A stretch of DNA of 40,646 bases from CAVRJC01 sp964505725 (GTDB lineage: Bacteria; Actinomycetota; Acidimicrobiia; IMCC26256; DASPTH01), in assembly GCA_964505725.1 (NCBI GenBank), contig CAZDJK010000071.1, positions 1 to 40,646 on the forward strand, written 5' to 3'. The notes beneath the pieces are model-generated. The model did no database searches and had not been told where the DNA came from. It worked only from the letters and a program-made list of their open reading frames with translations. Made by a program: the position numbers and the translations under genes. This document shows, piece after piece, positions 1-7,164 of this stretch. How positions within the stretch are numbered: position 1 is the first letter of the stretch; each line of letters begins with the position of its first letter.

Positions 1-33
1 CCGGCCCCGAGGCCTGCTGTCCCTCGTTCCCCG

Positions 34-80
34 TTCATTGTCGGATTCGCGCTCCCTATGAGCGCGTACACGGCAATGAA
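34..80. repeat. nested inverted repeat (hairpin)
   Basis: Outer arms TTCATTG (34-40) and CAATGAA (74-80) enclose inner arms CGCGCTC (48-54) and GAGCGCG (60-66). The internal loops are symmetric (7 nt each) and the apical loop is 5 nt. It could end the gene left of the window or be a protein-binding site. No T-run follows, so an intrinsic terminator is not clear. The rest of 1-176 shows only a short GGGTT/AACCC hairpin near 120-135. Confidence 0.4.
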
Positions 81-176
81 TCGCTCGGACGTGACAGGCG
101 GTCCGCGGAGTCGTTACTTGGGTTGGTTCTAACCCGGAGCGCCTACCCCGGCGCCTCACACATCGGAGCACTGGTC

Positions 177-263
177 ATGAGAAAGCGACTCTCGTCGGCG
201 ATCTTCTTGACGCTCGCCCTTGCTGCCCTCGTCCTCGCGGGGACCGCACTGCACTACAGATAA
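177..263 (+). CDS. possible 28-aa membrane or signal-like peptide
   Basis: This tiny reading frame starts ATG and ends TAA. It encodes a basic N-terminus (MRKR) followed by one hydrophobic stretch of about 17 residues and a short polar end (ALHYR). That is the pattern of a signal peptide or single-span small membrane protein. There is no good ribosome binding site, and it lies alone in an otherwise empty 384-bp stretch. It could be a real small protein, the remnant of a longer secreted protein, or chance. I do not recognise a family. Confidence 0.3.
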   Translation: MRKRLSSAIFLTLALAALVLAGTALHYR

Positions 264-384
264 TTCTTCCTGTCCCCGCCAGTGGTGGGCGAGCCACGCA
301 GGGTGGCAGTTCGTCGTATGCTGTGCGCCGCTCGGGCCAGAGTGCCCGAGGCATGAGGCTGCTGGGACCTCGGGAGGCAGTGAC

Positions 385-1086
385 ATGGCGAGCGAGTGGG
401 CAAACGGCCAGTCGGCCTCCGGCAGCGAGGGCACCGGTGTCGACGATCACCTCCGGGAGCTCGAGGACGAGCTCTGCCGTCTCGGCGGCGTGCTGGCCGT
501 GAGGGTGGTCGGGGACCGCGCCGGTCGCCCCATCGAGGTGCACGTGCTCGCCGACCAGTCGAAGCCGGCGAAGCAGACCGTCCGCGACGTGCGCGCGGTC
601 GCGCAGACCGTCTTCGGCCTCGAGCTCGACCACCGCATCGTCTCGGTGGCCCAGCTCGACGCGGCCGAGCAGCCGACCGAGTCCCCCGCGCGGCCAACAC
701 CGCGTGCGCGGGTCGGAAGCGTCAACTTCGAAGCCGACGGCGTCCGGGCGCACGTGCGGGTCTCGTTGACGACCTCGGACGTCGAGCACACCGGCTACGC
801 GGAAGGGACGATCGCCGCCATCGCGCGGCCGCAGCTCGTGGCGACCGCCACTCTCGACGCGATCCGCCAGGGCAACCCCGCAGCGGAGAACGTGCACGTG
901 GTCACCGCCGACGTCGCGCGCGTCGGCTCGACGCGCGTCGCGGTCGTCACCGTCGTCTATGTCGAGCCACCGGTGGAGCTGCTCGTGTCGGGTTCCGCGG
1001 TGGTGCGCCAGGACCGCGACGACGCGGTCGCGCGCGCCGTCCTCGACGCCACCAACCGGCGTCTCGGGCGCGTCATCACGCTCTGA
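385..1086 (+). CDS. conserved hypothetical protein, two-part
   Basis: A 233-aa protein without signal peptide or membrane segments. The ATG at 385 is chosen because GGGAGG (372-377) lies 7 nt upstream; longer in-frame starts have no ribosome binding site. Residues about 20-92 form one alpha/beta-looking unit (helix DHLRELEDELCRL, strand VLAVRVVGD, strand EVHVLAD, helix, then HRIVSVAQLD). Residues about 108-233 form a second unit with strands separated by helices, ending in a helix with AVLDATNRRLGR. I recognise no named family or catalytic motif. It is followed after 31 bp by the glycosyltransferase and may be cotranscribed with it. Function unknown. Confidence 0.75.
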   Translation: MASEWANGQSASGSEGTGVDDHLRELEDELCRLGGVLAVRVVGDRAGRPIEVHVLADQSKPAKQTVRDVRAVAQTVFGLELDHRIVSVAQLDAAEQPTESPARPTPRARVGSVNFEADGVRAHVRVSLTTSDVEHTGYAEGTIAAIARPQLVATATLDAIRQGNPAAENVHVVTADVARVGSTRVAVVTVVYVEPPVELLVSGSAVVRQDRDDAVARAVLDATNRRLGRVITL

Positions 1087-1117
1087 TCCACGCGCGCCCC
1101 GGCGCCGCGCGAACCTC

Positions 1118-2209
1118 GTGACCGTGGCACCGGTCGCGGTCCAGCTCTCCTTCCGGCTCGGCGGCACCGACGGAGTCGCCATCGAAGCCGGCAAGTGGGA
1201 ATGGGCGCTACGCGAGCTGGGCTTCGCCGTGCGCAGGGTCGCGGGCGACATCGACGACGAGCCGCGGCCCGACGACGTGACGCTCCCGTTCCTGGCGATC
1301 GAGCCGCGCCCGGGCACCGGGGCGGCCGATCCGCGTGCCGTCGCGGAGGCCGTCGACGGCGCCGAGCTCGTGGTGGTCGAGAACCTGTGCTCGTTGCCGC
1401 TGAACTCGGACGCTTCGGTGGCAGCGGCCCAGGCGCTCACGGGCCACGACGGCCCGGTCGTGTTCCGTCACCACGACCTGCCCTGGCAACGCCCCGTACT
1501 GCCGGCGCCCGACGGGATCCCTCCGCGGCGGGCCGACTCGCTGCACGTCACCATCAACGACCACTCGCGCGTCGAGCTCGAGCAGCGGGGCATCGAGGCG
1601 GTGACGATCCGGAACGCATTCGAGCTCGATCCCGCCCCCGGCGACCGCGAAGGAACCCGCCGGCTGCACGGGTTCGCGCCCGATGACGTCGTCCTGTTCC
1701 AACCCACGCGCGCGATCCCGCGCAAGAACGTCCCGGGCGCGGTCGCGTTCGCCAACCGTCTCGTGCACCTCGACCGCGATGGTCGGTATCGCTACTGGGT
1801 GACGGGGCCGGCAGAAGACGGATACGAGGACGGCTTCACGCGCGCGCTCGCGGCTGCGGAGCTCCCGGTGACGGTCGGGCGCGCGCCCACCGCGGCCGAC
1901 GGTTACGCGGCCGCCGACCTGGTGCTGTTCCCCTCGACCTGGGAGGGGTTCGGCAACCCGGTCGTGGAGTCGATCGCCCACCGACGACCGATCGTCGTCG
2001 GTCACTACCCCGTGCTGGACGAGCTGACCGGGTTCGGGGTCGAGCTCCTGTCGATCGACGAGCCCGAGCTCGTGCTCGACCGGCTGCGGACGCCGCGGCC
2101 CGACATCCTCGAGCACAACGTCGACCGCCTGCGCGGGGAGTGCTCACTCGCAGATCTCCCCGCGCGCCTCGAGCGCGCGTTCGCGGACCGCGGTTGGACG
2201 CGGTGGTGA
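1118..2209 (+). CDS. glycosyltransferase, GT4-like (GT-B fold)
   Basis: A 363-aa retaining-type glycosyltransferase. The N-terminus carries the GGTDGVAIEAGKWEWAL signature (about residues 15-31), which in this family shapes the acceptor site. The C-terminal Rossmann half holds PTRAIPRKN (nucleotide-sugar contact region) and the ExxxxxxE-type motif STWEGFGNPVVES (about residues 272-284), which binds the sugar nucleotide diphosphate. The GTG at 1118 fits the expected N-terminus; a GTG at 1124 is an alternative. It is cytosolic or membrane-peripheral. The acceptor cannot be read from sequence. The next gene, a small membrane protein, starts 4 bp after its stop, so they are probably cotranscribed. 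Confidence 0.85.
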   Translation: MTVAPVAVQLSFRLGGTDGVAIEAGKWEWALRELGFAVRRVAGDIDDEPRPDDVTLPFLAIEPRPGTGAADPRAVAEAVDGAELVVVENLCSLPLNSDASVAAAQALTGHDGPVVFRHHDLPWQRPVLPAPDGIPPRRADSLHVTINDHSRVELEQRGIEAVTIRNAFELDPAPGDREGTRRLHGFAPDDVVLFQPTRAIPRKNVPGAVAFANRLVHLDRDGRYRYWVTGPAEDGYEDGFTRALAAAELPVTVGRAPTAADGYAAADLVLFPSTWEGFGNPVVESIAHRRPIVVGHYPVLDELTGFGVELLSIDEPELVLDRLRTPRPDILEHNVDRLRGECSLADLPARLERAFADRGWTRW

Positions 2210-2213
2210 GCCG

Positions 2214-2540
2214 GTGAGCGACCCGCGCGACCCGGTCTCGGCGCGCCGGGCGCGCATCGCCCGCGCCGTGCGCACTGCCACGCGCGTCGGCTACGGCCTG
2301 CTCCTCGTCGCTGTCGTCGCCTTCGTCGCCGCGGCGCTGACCGACTTCCCCTCGGCACTGGTCGCGGTCACCGTCGCCGCACTCGTCGCCGCCTGCTTCG
2401 TGCTCCCGGTGCCGATCGTCCTCGGCTACGGCGTCCGGGCCGCCGAGCGCGAGGAGCGGGAAGCGCAGGCGCGGGCGGAGAGGGCGCGCGAGCCGAGAGA
2501 GTGGGGCGCGGGTGAGGACCCGGGGAGTCCTCGGCAGTAG
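2214..2540 (+). CDS. small two-span membrane protein
   Basis: A 108-aa protein with a basic N-terminus (about residues 1-25), two hydrophobic segments (about 26-45 and 48-74) and a highly charged C-terminal tail rich in Glu, Arg and Ala (about 78-108). The tail is probably helical and on the cytoplasmic side. It starts GTG 4 bp after the glycosyltransferase stop, suggesting translational coupling. I recognise no family. A role alongside the glycosyltransferase is a guess from position only. Confidence 0.7.
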   Translation: MSDPRDPVSARRARIARAVRTATRVGYGLLLVAVVAFVAAALTDFPSALVAVTVAALVAACFVLPVPIVLGYGVRAAEREEREAQARAERAREPREWGAGEDPGSPRQ

Positions 2541-2571
2541 ATTTCGCCTCGACGACGGGGAAGGAGTCGCC

Positions 2572-3585
2572 GTGCGCTACCGCCGGTTCGGCCAGAGCGA
2601 CCTCGAGGTGTCGGAGGTCGGGTTCGGCGTGTGGACTCTCGCCAGTGACTGGTGGGGGCGCGTCGACGACGGCCAACGGCTGCTGCACGCGGCCCTCGAC
2701 GCGGGCATCAACTTCATCGACACCGCTCCCGTGTACGGCGAGGGCGGCGTCGGCGAGGAGCTACTCGCCGACGTGCTCGCGGCGCAGCGCGACGACACCG
2801 TGCACACCACGAAGTGCGGTTACGACAAAAACGCGCCGCGCATGTACCCGGGCCAGTCGGAACGACCGCAGGACTGGCAGCCGGCGTCGGTACGCAGCCA
2901 GCTCGAGGACTCGCTCCGTCGACTGCAGACCGACCACATCGACCTCTACCAACTGCACAACGCGCGCATCGACCCGATTCTCGACGACGCGTTGTGGGAG
3001 GAGCTGGAGCGGTTCCGGGTGGAGGGGAAGGTGCGGGAGCTCGGTGTCGCGCTGGGCCCCGCGATCGGCTGGGTCGACGAGGGGCTCGCCGCGCTGCGCG
3101 AGCGGCCCATCGTCTCGCTCCAGACCGTGTTCAACGTGCTCGAGCAGGAGCCCGGGCGCACGTTCGCCGCCGAGCCCGCCATGGTCGACGGCCGGGTGGG
3201 GCTGATCTCGCGCGTCCCCCACGCGTCCGACACGCTTTCGGGGAAGATCACGCGCGACACCGAGTTCGCGCCCGGCGACCATCGTGGGCACCGAAACCGC
3301 GACAACATGCTCGACAACTTCGACAAGGCCGAGACGCTCTCGTTCCTGTGGGAGGGGACCAGGCGCACCATGGGACAGGCCGCGATCGCTGGCATCCTCG
3401 CCGACCCGTCGTTCACGACCGTGCTGCCCACCTGTCTGTCCGTCGAGGACGTCGCCGAGTACGCGGCCGCGTCCGACCTTCCGCTCGCGGCCGACGAGAA
3501 GGCGAAGCTGGACGAGCTCTGGGACGACAACTTCGGGGTCACCAACCGCTACGAGATGCCGCTGAAGTCGAGCACCACGGGGTGA
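2572..3585 (+). CDS. aldo/keto reductase
   Basis: A 337-aa NAD(P)H-dependent oxidoreductase with a TIM barrel. The catalytic tetrad is visible: D50 in FIDTAP, Y55 in VYGEG, K81 in TTKCGY and H129 in LYQLHN. A GTG 60 bp upstream (2512) is in frame, but AAGGAG at 2561-2566 sits 5 nt before the GTG at 2572 and the family N-terminus (RYRRFGQSDLEVSEVGFG) begins there. A loop with KNAPRMYPGQSERPQDW (about residues 86-102) is longer than in small aldo/keto reductases. Its stop overlaps the TetR start by 4 bp (GTGA), so the regulator is coupled to it. Substrate not predictable. Confidence 0.9.
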   Translation: MRYRRFGQSDLEVSEVGFGVWTLASDWWGRVDDGQRLLHAALDAGINFIDTAPVYGEGGVGEELLADVLAAQRDDTVHTTKCGYDKNAPRMYPGQSERPQDWQPASVRSQLEDSLRRLQTDHIDLYQLHNARIDPILDDALWEELERFRVEGKVRELGVALGPAIGWVDEGLAALRERPIVSLQTVFNVLEQEPGRTFAAEPAMVDGRVGLISRVPHASDTLSGKITRDTEFAPGDHRGHRNRDNMLDNFDKAETLSFLWEGTRRTMGQAAIAGILADPSFTTVLPTCLSVEDVAEYAAASDLPLAADEKAKLDELWDDNFGVTNRYEMPLKSSTTG

Positions 3586-4193
3586 CCGACACCGTGAGGC
3601 GCGCCGCGCCGCGCCTCCCTCCGGAAGAGCGGCGACGGCAGCTCCTGCGCGTCGCCTGCGTCGAGTTCGCCGAACGGGGCTTCTACGCCACCGCCATGGA
3701 CGACCTCGCGCTGGCGGCCGGCGTGACCAAGCCGGTCTTCTACCAGCACTTCCCTTCGAAGCGAGCGCTGTTCGTCGCAGTGCTCGAAGACGTCGGGAGC
3801 CGCCTGCTCGAGGTGCTCACCAAGGCGACCGCGGGCGCCGAGACCGGTCGGGCGCGCGTGGAAGCGGGCTTCCGTGCCTACTTCGAGTTCGTCGAAAGCG
3901 ATCGCGAGGCGTTCCGCATCCTGTTCGGCGCGTCCGCGCGCAACGATGCCGAGTTCGCCGACGTCGTCGACCAGGTGCTCACCGACGCGGCGGCCGCGGT
4001 CAGCACGCTCATCGAGATCCCGGGGTCGCCCGAGCACCGCCTCGTGCTGGCGCACGCGCTCGTGGGCATGGCCGAGGGCATCAGCCGCCACGCGTTGACC
4101 GATCCCGACGGGCCGCATGATCCCGACCACCTCGCGTGCTGGGTCGCCGAGCTCGCCTGGTTCGGTCTCCGCGGCGTGCGCACGGAGGCGTGA
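3582..4193 (+). CDS. TetR/AcrR family transcriptional regulator
   Basis: A 203-aa repressor-type protein. The N-terminal helix-turn-helix (about residues 20-66) reads as a typical TetR domain: RVACVEFAERGFYATAMDDLALAAGVTKPVFYQHFPSKRALF. The C-terminal two thirds is the helical ligand and dimer domain. It starts GTG overlapping the aldo/keto reductase stop (GTGA) and ends overlapping or abutting the acyl-CoA dehydrogenase start. It therefore probably controls this short operon in response to an acyl-CoA or a lipophilic compound. That ligand class is inference from neighbours. Confidence 0.9.
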   Translation: MTDTVRRAAPRLPPEERRRQLLRVACVEFAERGFYATAMDDLALAAGVTKPVFYQHFPSKRALFVAVLEDVGSRLLEVLTKATAGAETGRARVEAGFRAYFEFVESDREAFRILFGASARNDAEFADVVDQVLTDAAAAVSTLIEIPGSPEHRLVLAHALVGMAEGISRHALTDPDGPHDPDHLACWVAELAWFGLRGVRTEA

Positions 4194-4195
4194 GG

Positions 4196-5359
4196 TTGAC
4201 CGCGGCCCTGTACCCCCCGACCGACCCCGAGATCCGCGACGAGCTGCTCGCGTCGGTGCGCCGGTTCGTCGAACGCGAGGTCGTGCCGATCGCGTCGGAG
4301 CTCGAGCACACCGACGAGTACCCCGACGCGCTCGTCGAGCAGATGCGGGCGATGGGCCTCTTCGGCGTCACCATCCCCGAGGAATACGGCGGTCTCGGGC
4401 TCGACCTCCTCACCTACGTCGGGGTCGTCGACGCCATCGCCTACGGCTGGATGAGCGTGACCGGCATCCTCAACACGCACACCATCGCCGCGACCATTGT
4501 CGCCCTGCATGGCACCGAGGAGCAGCGAGAGCGCTGGCTCCCCCGTCTCGCCTCGGGCGAGCAGCGCGGCTGCCTGTCGTTGTCGGAGGCCGACGCCGGG
4601 AGCGACACCCGCAACATCGCGTGCCGAGCGACCCGCGACGGCGACGAATTCGTGATCGACGGCACCAAGATGTGGGTGACGAACGGACGGTACGCATCCC
4701 TGGTGGCGCTGGCCGCCCGCACGCCCGAGGGCGTCTCGTGCTTCATCGTCGAGAAGGAGCCCGGCGCGACATCGGGTGGCATCACGGTCGGCGACAACAT
4801 CGCGAAGCTCGGCTACAAGGGCGTCGAGACGGTCGAGATGTCGTACTCCGACCACCGGATCCCCGCGTCGGCGCTGATCGGGGAGCCCGGTCGCGGCCTC
4901 TCCTACATCCTCTCCGCGCTCGAGCTCGGACGGGTGAACATCGCCGCGCGCGCCGTCGGCGTGAGCCGCGCCGCGCTCGACGCCGCGCTCGCGTACGCGC
5001 GACAGCGGGTGACCATGGGCAAGCCGATCGCCGAGCACCAGGCCATCCAGATGAAGCTCGCGGACATGGCGACCAAGGTGGAGGCCGCGCGCCTGCTCAC
5101 GGAGTTCGCGGCGACCCGGATGCAGGCAGGCAGGCGCGCCGACGTCGAAGCAGGCATGGCGAAGCTCTTCGCGAGCGAGACCGCGCTCGAGGTCGCGATG
5201 GAGTCGATGCGCATCCACGGCGGTGTCGGCTACACCGCCGACCTCCCGATCGAGCGCTACTTCCGGGACGCGCCGCTGCTCGTCATCGGCGAGGGCACGA
5301 ACGAGATCCAGCGGCTGGTCATCGCGCGCGGGCTGCTCGCGCGCGCCCAGCAGGACTGA
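4196..5359 (+). CDS. acyl-CoA dehydrogenase
   Basis: A 387-aa FAD enzyme that oxidises an acyl-CoA to the 2-enoyl-CoA and passes electrons to ETF. Visible are the N-terminal helical domain, the FAD/substrate segment CLSLSEADAGSD, the beta domain with FVIDGTKMWVTNG, and the C-terminal IHGGVGYTADLPIERYFRD followed by GEGTNEIQR. The Glu of GEGT (about residue 366) is at the usual catalytic-base position. I chose TTG at 4196 because GGAGG (4184-4188) is 7 nt away. GTG at 4190, overlapping the TetR stop, is an equally in-frame alternative that adds 2 residues. Confidence 0.92.
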   Translation: MTAALYPPTDPEIRDELLASVRRFVEREVVPIASELEHTDEYPDALVEQMRAMGLFGVTIPEEYGGLGLDLLTYVGVVDAIAYGWMSVTGILNTHTIAATIVALHGTEEQRERWLPRLASGEQRGCLSLSEADAGSDTRNIACRATRDGDEFVIDGTKMWVTNGRYASLVALAARTPEGVSCFIVEKEPGATSGGITVGDNIAKLGYKGVETVEMSYSDHRIPASALIGEPGRGLSYILSALELGRVNIAARAVGVSRAALDAALAYARQRVTMGKPIAEHQAIQMKLADMATKVEAARLLTEFAATRMQAGRRADVEAGMAKLFASETALEVAMESMRIHGGVGYTADLPIERYFRDAPLLVIGEGTNEIQRLVIARGLLARAQQD

Positions 5360-5378
5360 GTCGCGCGCTCGGCGTCAC

Positions 5379-5384
5379 TATCAT
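5379..5384 (+). promoter_or_regulatory. candidate -10 box TATCAT, leaderless
   Basis: TATCAT lies 9 nt before the GTG start at 5394 and no strong ribosome binding site is present, so the mRNA may begin at or next to the start codon. Confidence 0.4.
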
Positions 5385-5393
5385 CGGCGAGGC

Positions 5394-5777
5394 GTGGTCA
5401 CCGTCGACCTGCCACCGCATCCATCGAGCGCCACGCGGGCGCGCCGGATCGCACGCGAGCAGGTCGCAGCGTGCCCGGTCGAGGTCGTCGAGACGGTTGC
5501 GCTGCTGGTCACCGAGCTGGTGAGCAACGCGGTTCTTCACGCCCGCACCGACCTGCGGCTCGAGATCGAGATCGAGCACGACCGGGTGCGCCTCCGGGTC
5601 GAGGACCGTTCGGTGGGGGCACCAACCGTCCGTCACTACGAGACCGACGATGCCACCGGACGTGGGCTCGCGCTCGTGGAGATGCTCGCCACCTCCTGGG
5701 GCGTCGACCGGGTCGCCGGCGGCAAGGCGGTCTGGTGCGAGATCGCCCTCGCGTCGGATCCATCGGAGGGGACATGA
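5394..5777 (+). CDS. ATP-binding protein, RsbW/HATPase_c_2-like
   Basis: A 127-aa GHKL ATPase of the anti-sigma or serine kinase type. The N-box is intact (LLVTELVSNAVLHA, with Glu and Asn four residues apart). A G1-like VEDRSVGAP and a G2 box ATGRGLALVEML follow. Proteins of this kind phosphorylate STAS antagonists or bind sigma factors. It opens a two-gene unit: its TGA overlaps the ATG of the next gene. The position beside two further anti-sigma proteins and a sigma factor supports a role in partner switching. Unlike those two, it keeps the ATP-binding residues. Confidence 0.85.
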   Translation: MVTVDLPPHPSSATRARRIAREQVAACPVEVVETVALLVTELVSNAVLHARTDLRLEIEIEHDRVRLRVEDRSVGAPTVRHYETDDATGRGLALVEMLATSWGVDRVAGGKAVWCEIALASDPSEGT

Positions 5778-6247
5778 CCGACGAACCCAACGAGGAGATG
5801 GTGACGGTCACGCTGATCAACATCCCGGTCGCGCTCGCCGACCGCACCCGGAAGAACTACGAGGCGATGCAGCGCGAGTTCGCCCTCATCCACTACTCCG
5901 ACGACGAGACCAGGGAATCGCTCCCCGTCCGGCTGCAGCAGGTGGTAGAGCGCACCCGCAACGAGATGGCGTCGTCGGAGATCCCCGACCAGGGCGAGAT
6001 CCGCGCGGCGGTCGCGGCAGGCGCGCAGCAGGTGACGATGGAGCTCAAGATCCGGCGTTCCGCGAGTGCTGCCCTCGCCGAGCTCCAGGCGCTCCTCGGG
6101 GAGGCCGACGACTTCGCGCGCGAGGGAGAGCTCATCACCGTGGCGCTCTCACCCGAATGCCGCGCCTTTCGCGAGTGGTTCCTCGGTGAGTGCGTGCGTC
6201 AGGTCGCGGGAGAACCACCGCGCGCGTGGACGGGTCAACTCGAGTAA
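5774..6247 (+). CDS. hypothetical protein coupled to the GHKL ATPase
   Basis: A 157-aa soluble protein, mostly helical. A strand-like MVTVTLINIPVAL opens it, then long helices (about residues 22-62 and 70-125) rich in Arg, Glu and Ala, a strand ELITVALS and a final helix EFR-like segment with FLGECVRQV. The ATG overlaps the stop of the upstream ATPase gene (ATGA) and GGAGGGG precedes it, so the two proteins are made together and may interact. I do not recognise the family. A role as partner or substrate of the kinase is inference from coupling. Confidence 0.8.
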   Translation: MTDEPNEEMVTVTLINIPVALADRTRKNYEAMQREFALIHYSDDETRESLPVRLQQVVERTRNEMASSEIPDQGEIRAAVAAGAQQVTMELKIRRSASAALAELQALLGEADDFAREGELITVALSPECRAFREWFLGECVRQVAGEPPRAWTGQLE

Positions 6248-6251
6248 ACGG

Positions 6252-6277
6252 GTTTCCGCGCGCTCGTCACCGGGTAT
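6252..6277 (+). promoter_or_regulatory. candidate SigF/SigB-type promoter
   Basis: GTTTCC (6252-6257), 14 nt, then GGGTAT (6272-6277). This matches the known SigB/SigF pattern GTTT - about 14-16 nt - GGGTAT. The -10 ends 9 nt before the ATG of the GPGG protein, so the transcript would be leaderless or nearly so. A sigma factor of this class is encoded 3 kb away. Confidence 0.65.
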
Positions 6278-6286
6278 CGGTGTGAC

Positions 6287-6430
6287 ATGGAATTCATCTT
6301 GTGGTTGATCGCGGTGATCCTCGTCATCGCGGGGATCGTGTCAGTCGTCCGGGGCGCATTCGTCGCGGGCGCCGCGCTCGTCGTCATCGGCCTCCTCGTC
6401 GGGCCGGGTGGCGTGAGCATCTTCACGTAG
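6287..6430 (+). CDS. GPGG-motif small membrane protein
   Basis: A 47-aa protein with two hydrophobic segments (about residues 3-21 and 24-39) joined by a short VVRGAF turn. It ends in LLVGPGGVSIFT. Small actinobacterial membrane proteins with this C-terminal GPGG motif are a known, uncharacterised group. The SigF-type promoter directly in front marks it as a likely stress-regulon member. Its 3' end overlaps the 3' end of the opposing anti-sigma gene by 8 bp. Confidence 0.75.
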   Translation: MEFILWLIAVILVIAGIVSVVRGAFVAGAALVVIGLLVGPGGVSIFT

Positions 6431-6806
6431 CGTCCTCCGCCACGAGCGCGTCGCGCGCCCGTTTGACGGCGCGGAACCGGACCGTCCCCTCGTCCTCGCA
6501 GATCTCGTGCTCGTCCAGGAGCGCGCGGATGATCGCTGCCGAGAGCTGGTTCGGAGCCGGGACGGACGGCAATGCAGCCTCTCCTTCGAGGATCACGACA
6601 CCGGGTGCGAACTCGAGCGCGAGGGTCATCGTGCCGGGGGCGCCGAGCACGAGACTGCAGAGCTCACTCGCCGCGATCTTGAGGTCATCGAGGTCCTCGT
6701 AGTCGAAGTCCGCGCGGGTGCCGATGTCGGAGCACGCGAGACGGACGAGGCGGAGGTACTCCGCGTCGACCGGGAACGAGAGCGTCACGCGCTCACGATC
6801 GGTCAC
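6423..6806 (-). CDS. anti-sigma factor, RsbW/UsfX-like, degenerate GHKL
   Basis: A 127-aa protein with the RsbW-type start (VTLSFPVDAEYLRLVRLACSDIG, helix, then DLKIAASELCSLVLG). At the N-box the Glu is present but the Asn four residues later is Leu (ELCSL), and no DxGxG box follows. This resembles the mycobacterial UsfX type rather than a clear ATP-using kinase. The GTG at 6806 overlaps the STAS gene stop (4 bp), so the two are coupled and probably form a partner pair. It is about the same size as the rightward paralogue at 8968. Confidence 0.85.
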   Translation of the reverse strand: MTDRERVTLSFPVDAEYLRLVRLACSDIGTRADFDYEDLDDLKIAASELCSLVLGAPGTMTLALEFAPGVVILEGEAALPSVPAPNQLSAAIIRALLDEHEICEDEGTVRFRAVKRARDALVAEDAT

Positions 6807-7114
6807 GGTCGGACCGAGAGCTCGCCCGCGACGCCGGTGAGCTCCAACACCTTGCGGATGTGGTCGGCGGGTGACTCCATCACGAGCTCGCCCTCGGTAC
6901 CGAGGCGCTTGCGTGCCGCCACCAGCAACCCGATGCCCGAAGAGTCGAGGAACGCGAGCTCGCGGCAGTCGAGGACGATCCGGCGGCAACCGCTCTGGAT
7001 CAGCTCGTGGAGGGTCTCCCGCAACTTCGGTGCGGTGGCCACGTCGATCTCACCCCGCACCACGACGCGCGCAGCGTCGCCTTCGCGATCGGAGTCGAGC
7101 TCGAGATCGGGCAA
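6803..7114 (-). CDS. STAS-domain anti-sigma factor antagonist
   Basis: A 103-aa single STAS domain (RsbV/SpoIIAA type). Strand VVVRGEIDVATAPKLRETL and helix IQSGCRRIVLDC lead to the phosphorylation loop FLDSSGIGLLVAA. The first Ser of DSSG is the usual regulatory site. When unphosphorylated such proteins bind the anti-sigma factor and free the sigma factor. The start is TTG, supported by GGGGAGG about 6 nt upstream. It precedes its anti-sigma partner and follows the PP2C phosphatase, so these three leftward genes form one switching module. Confidence 0.9.
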   Translation of the reverse strand: MPDLELDSDREGDAARVVVRGEIDVATAPKLRETLHELIQSGCRRIVLDCRELAFLDSSGIGLLVAARKRLGTEGELVMESPADHIRKVLELTGVAGELSVRP

Positions 7115-7132
7115 CGTCCGCCTCCCCTTCCA

Positions 7133-7164
7133 GTCGATCTACGGGTCCGTCGATCTACGGGCGA
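7133..7164. repeat. 16-bp tandem duplication across a stop codon
   Basis: GTCGATCTACGGG occurs at 7133-7145 and 7149-7161 with a 16-bp period. The stop codon (TAG, minus strand) of the phosphatase gene at 7155-7157 lies in one unit and a copy of it in the other. Confidence 0.75.
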
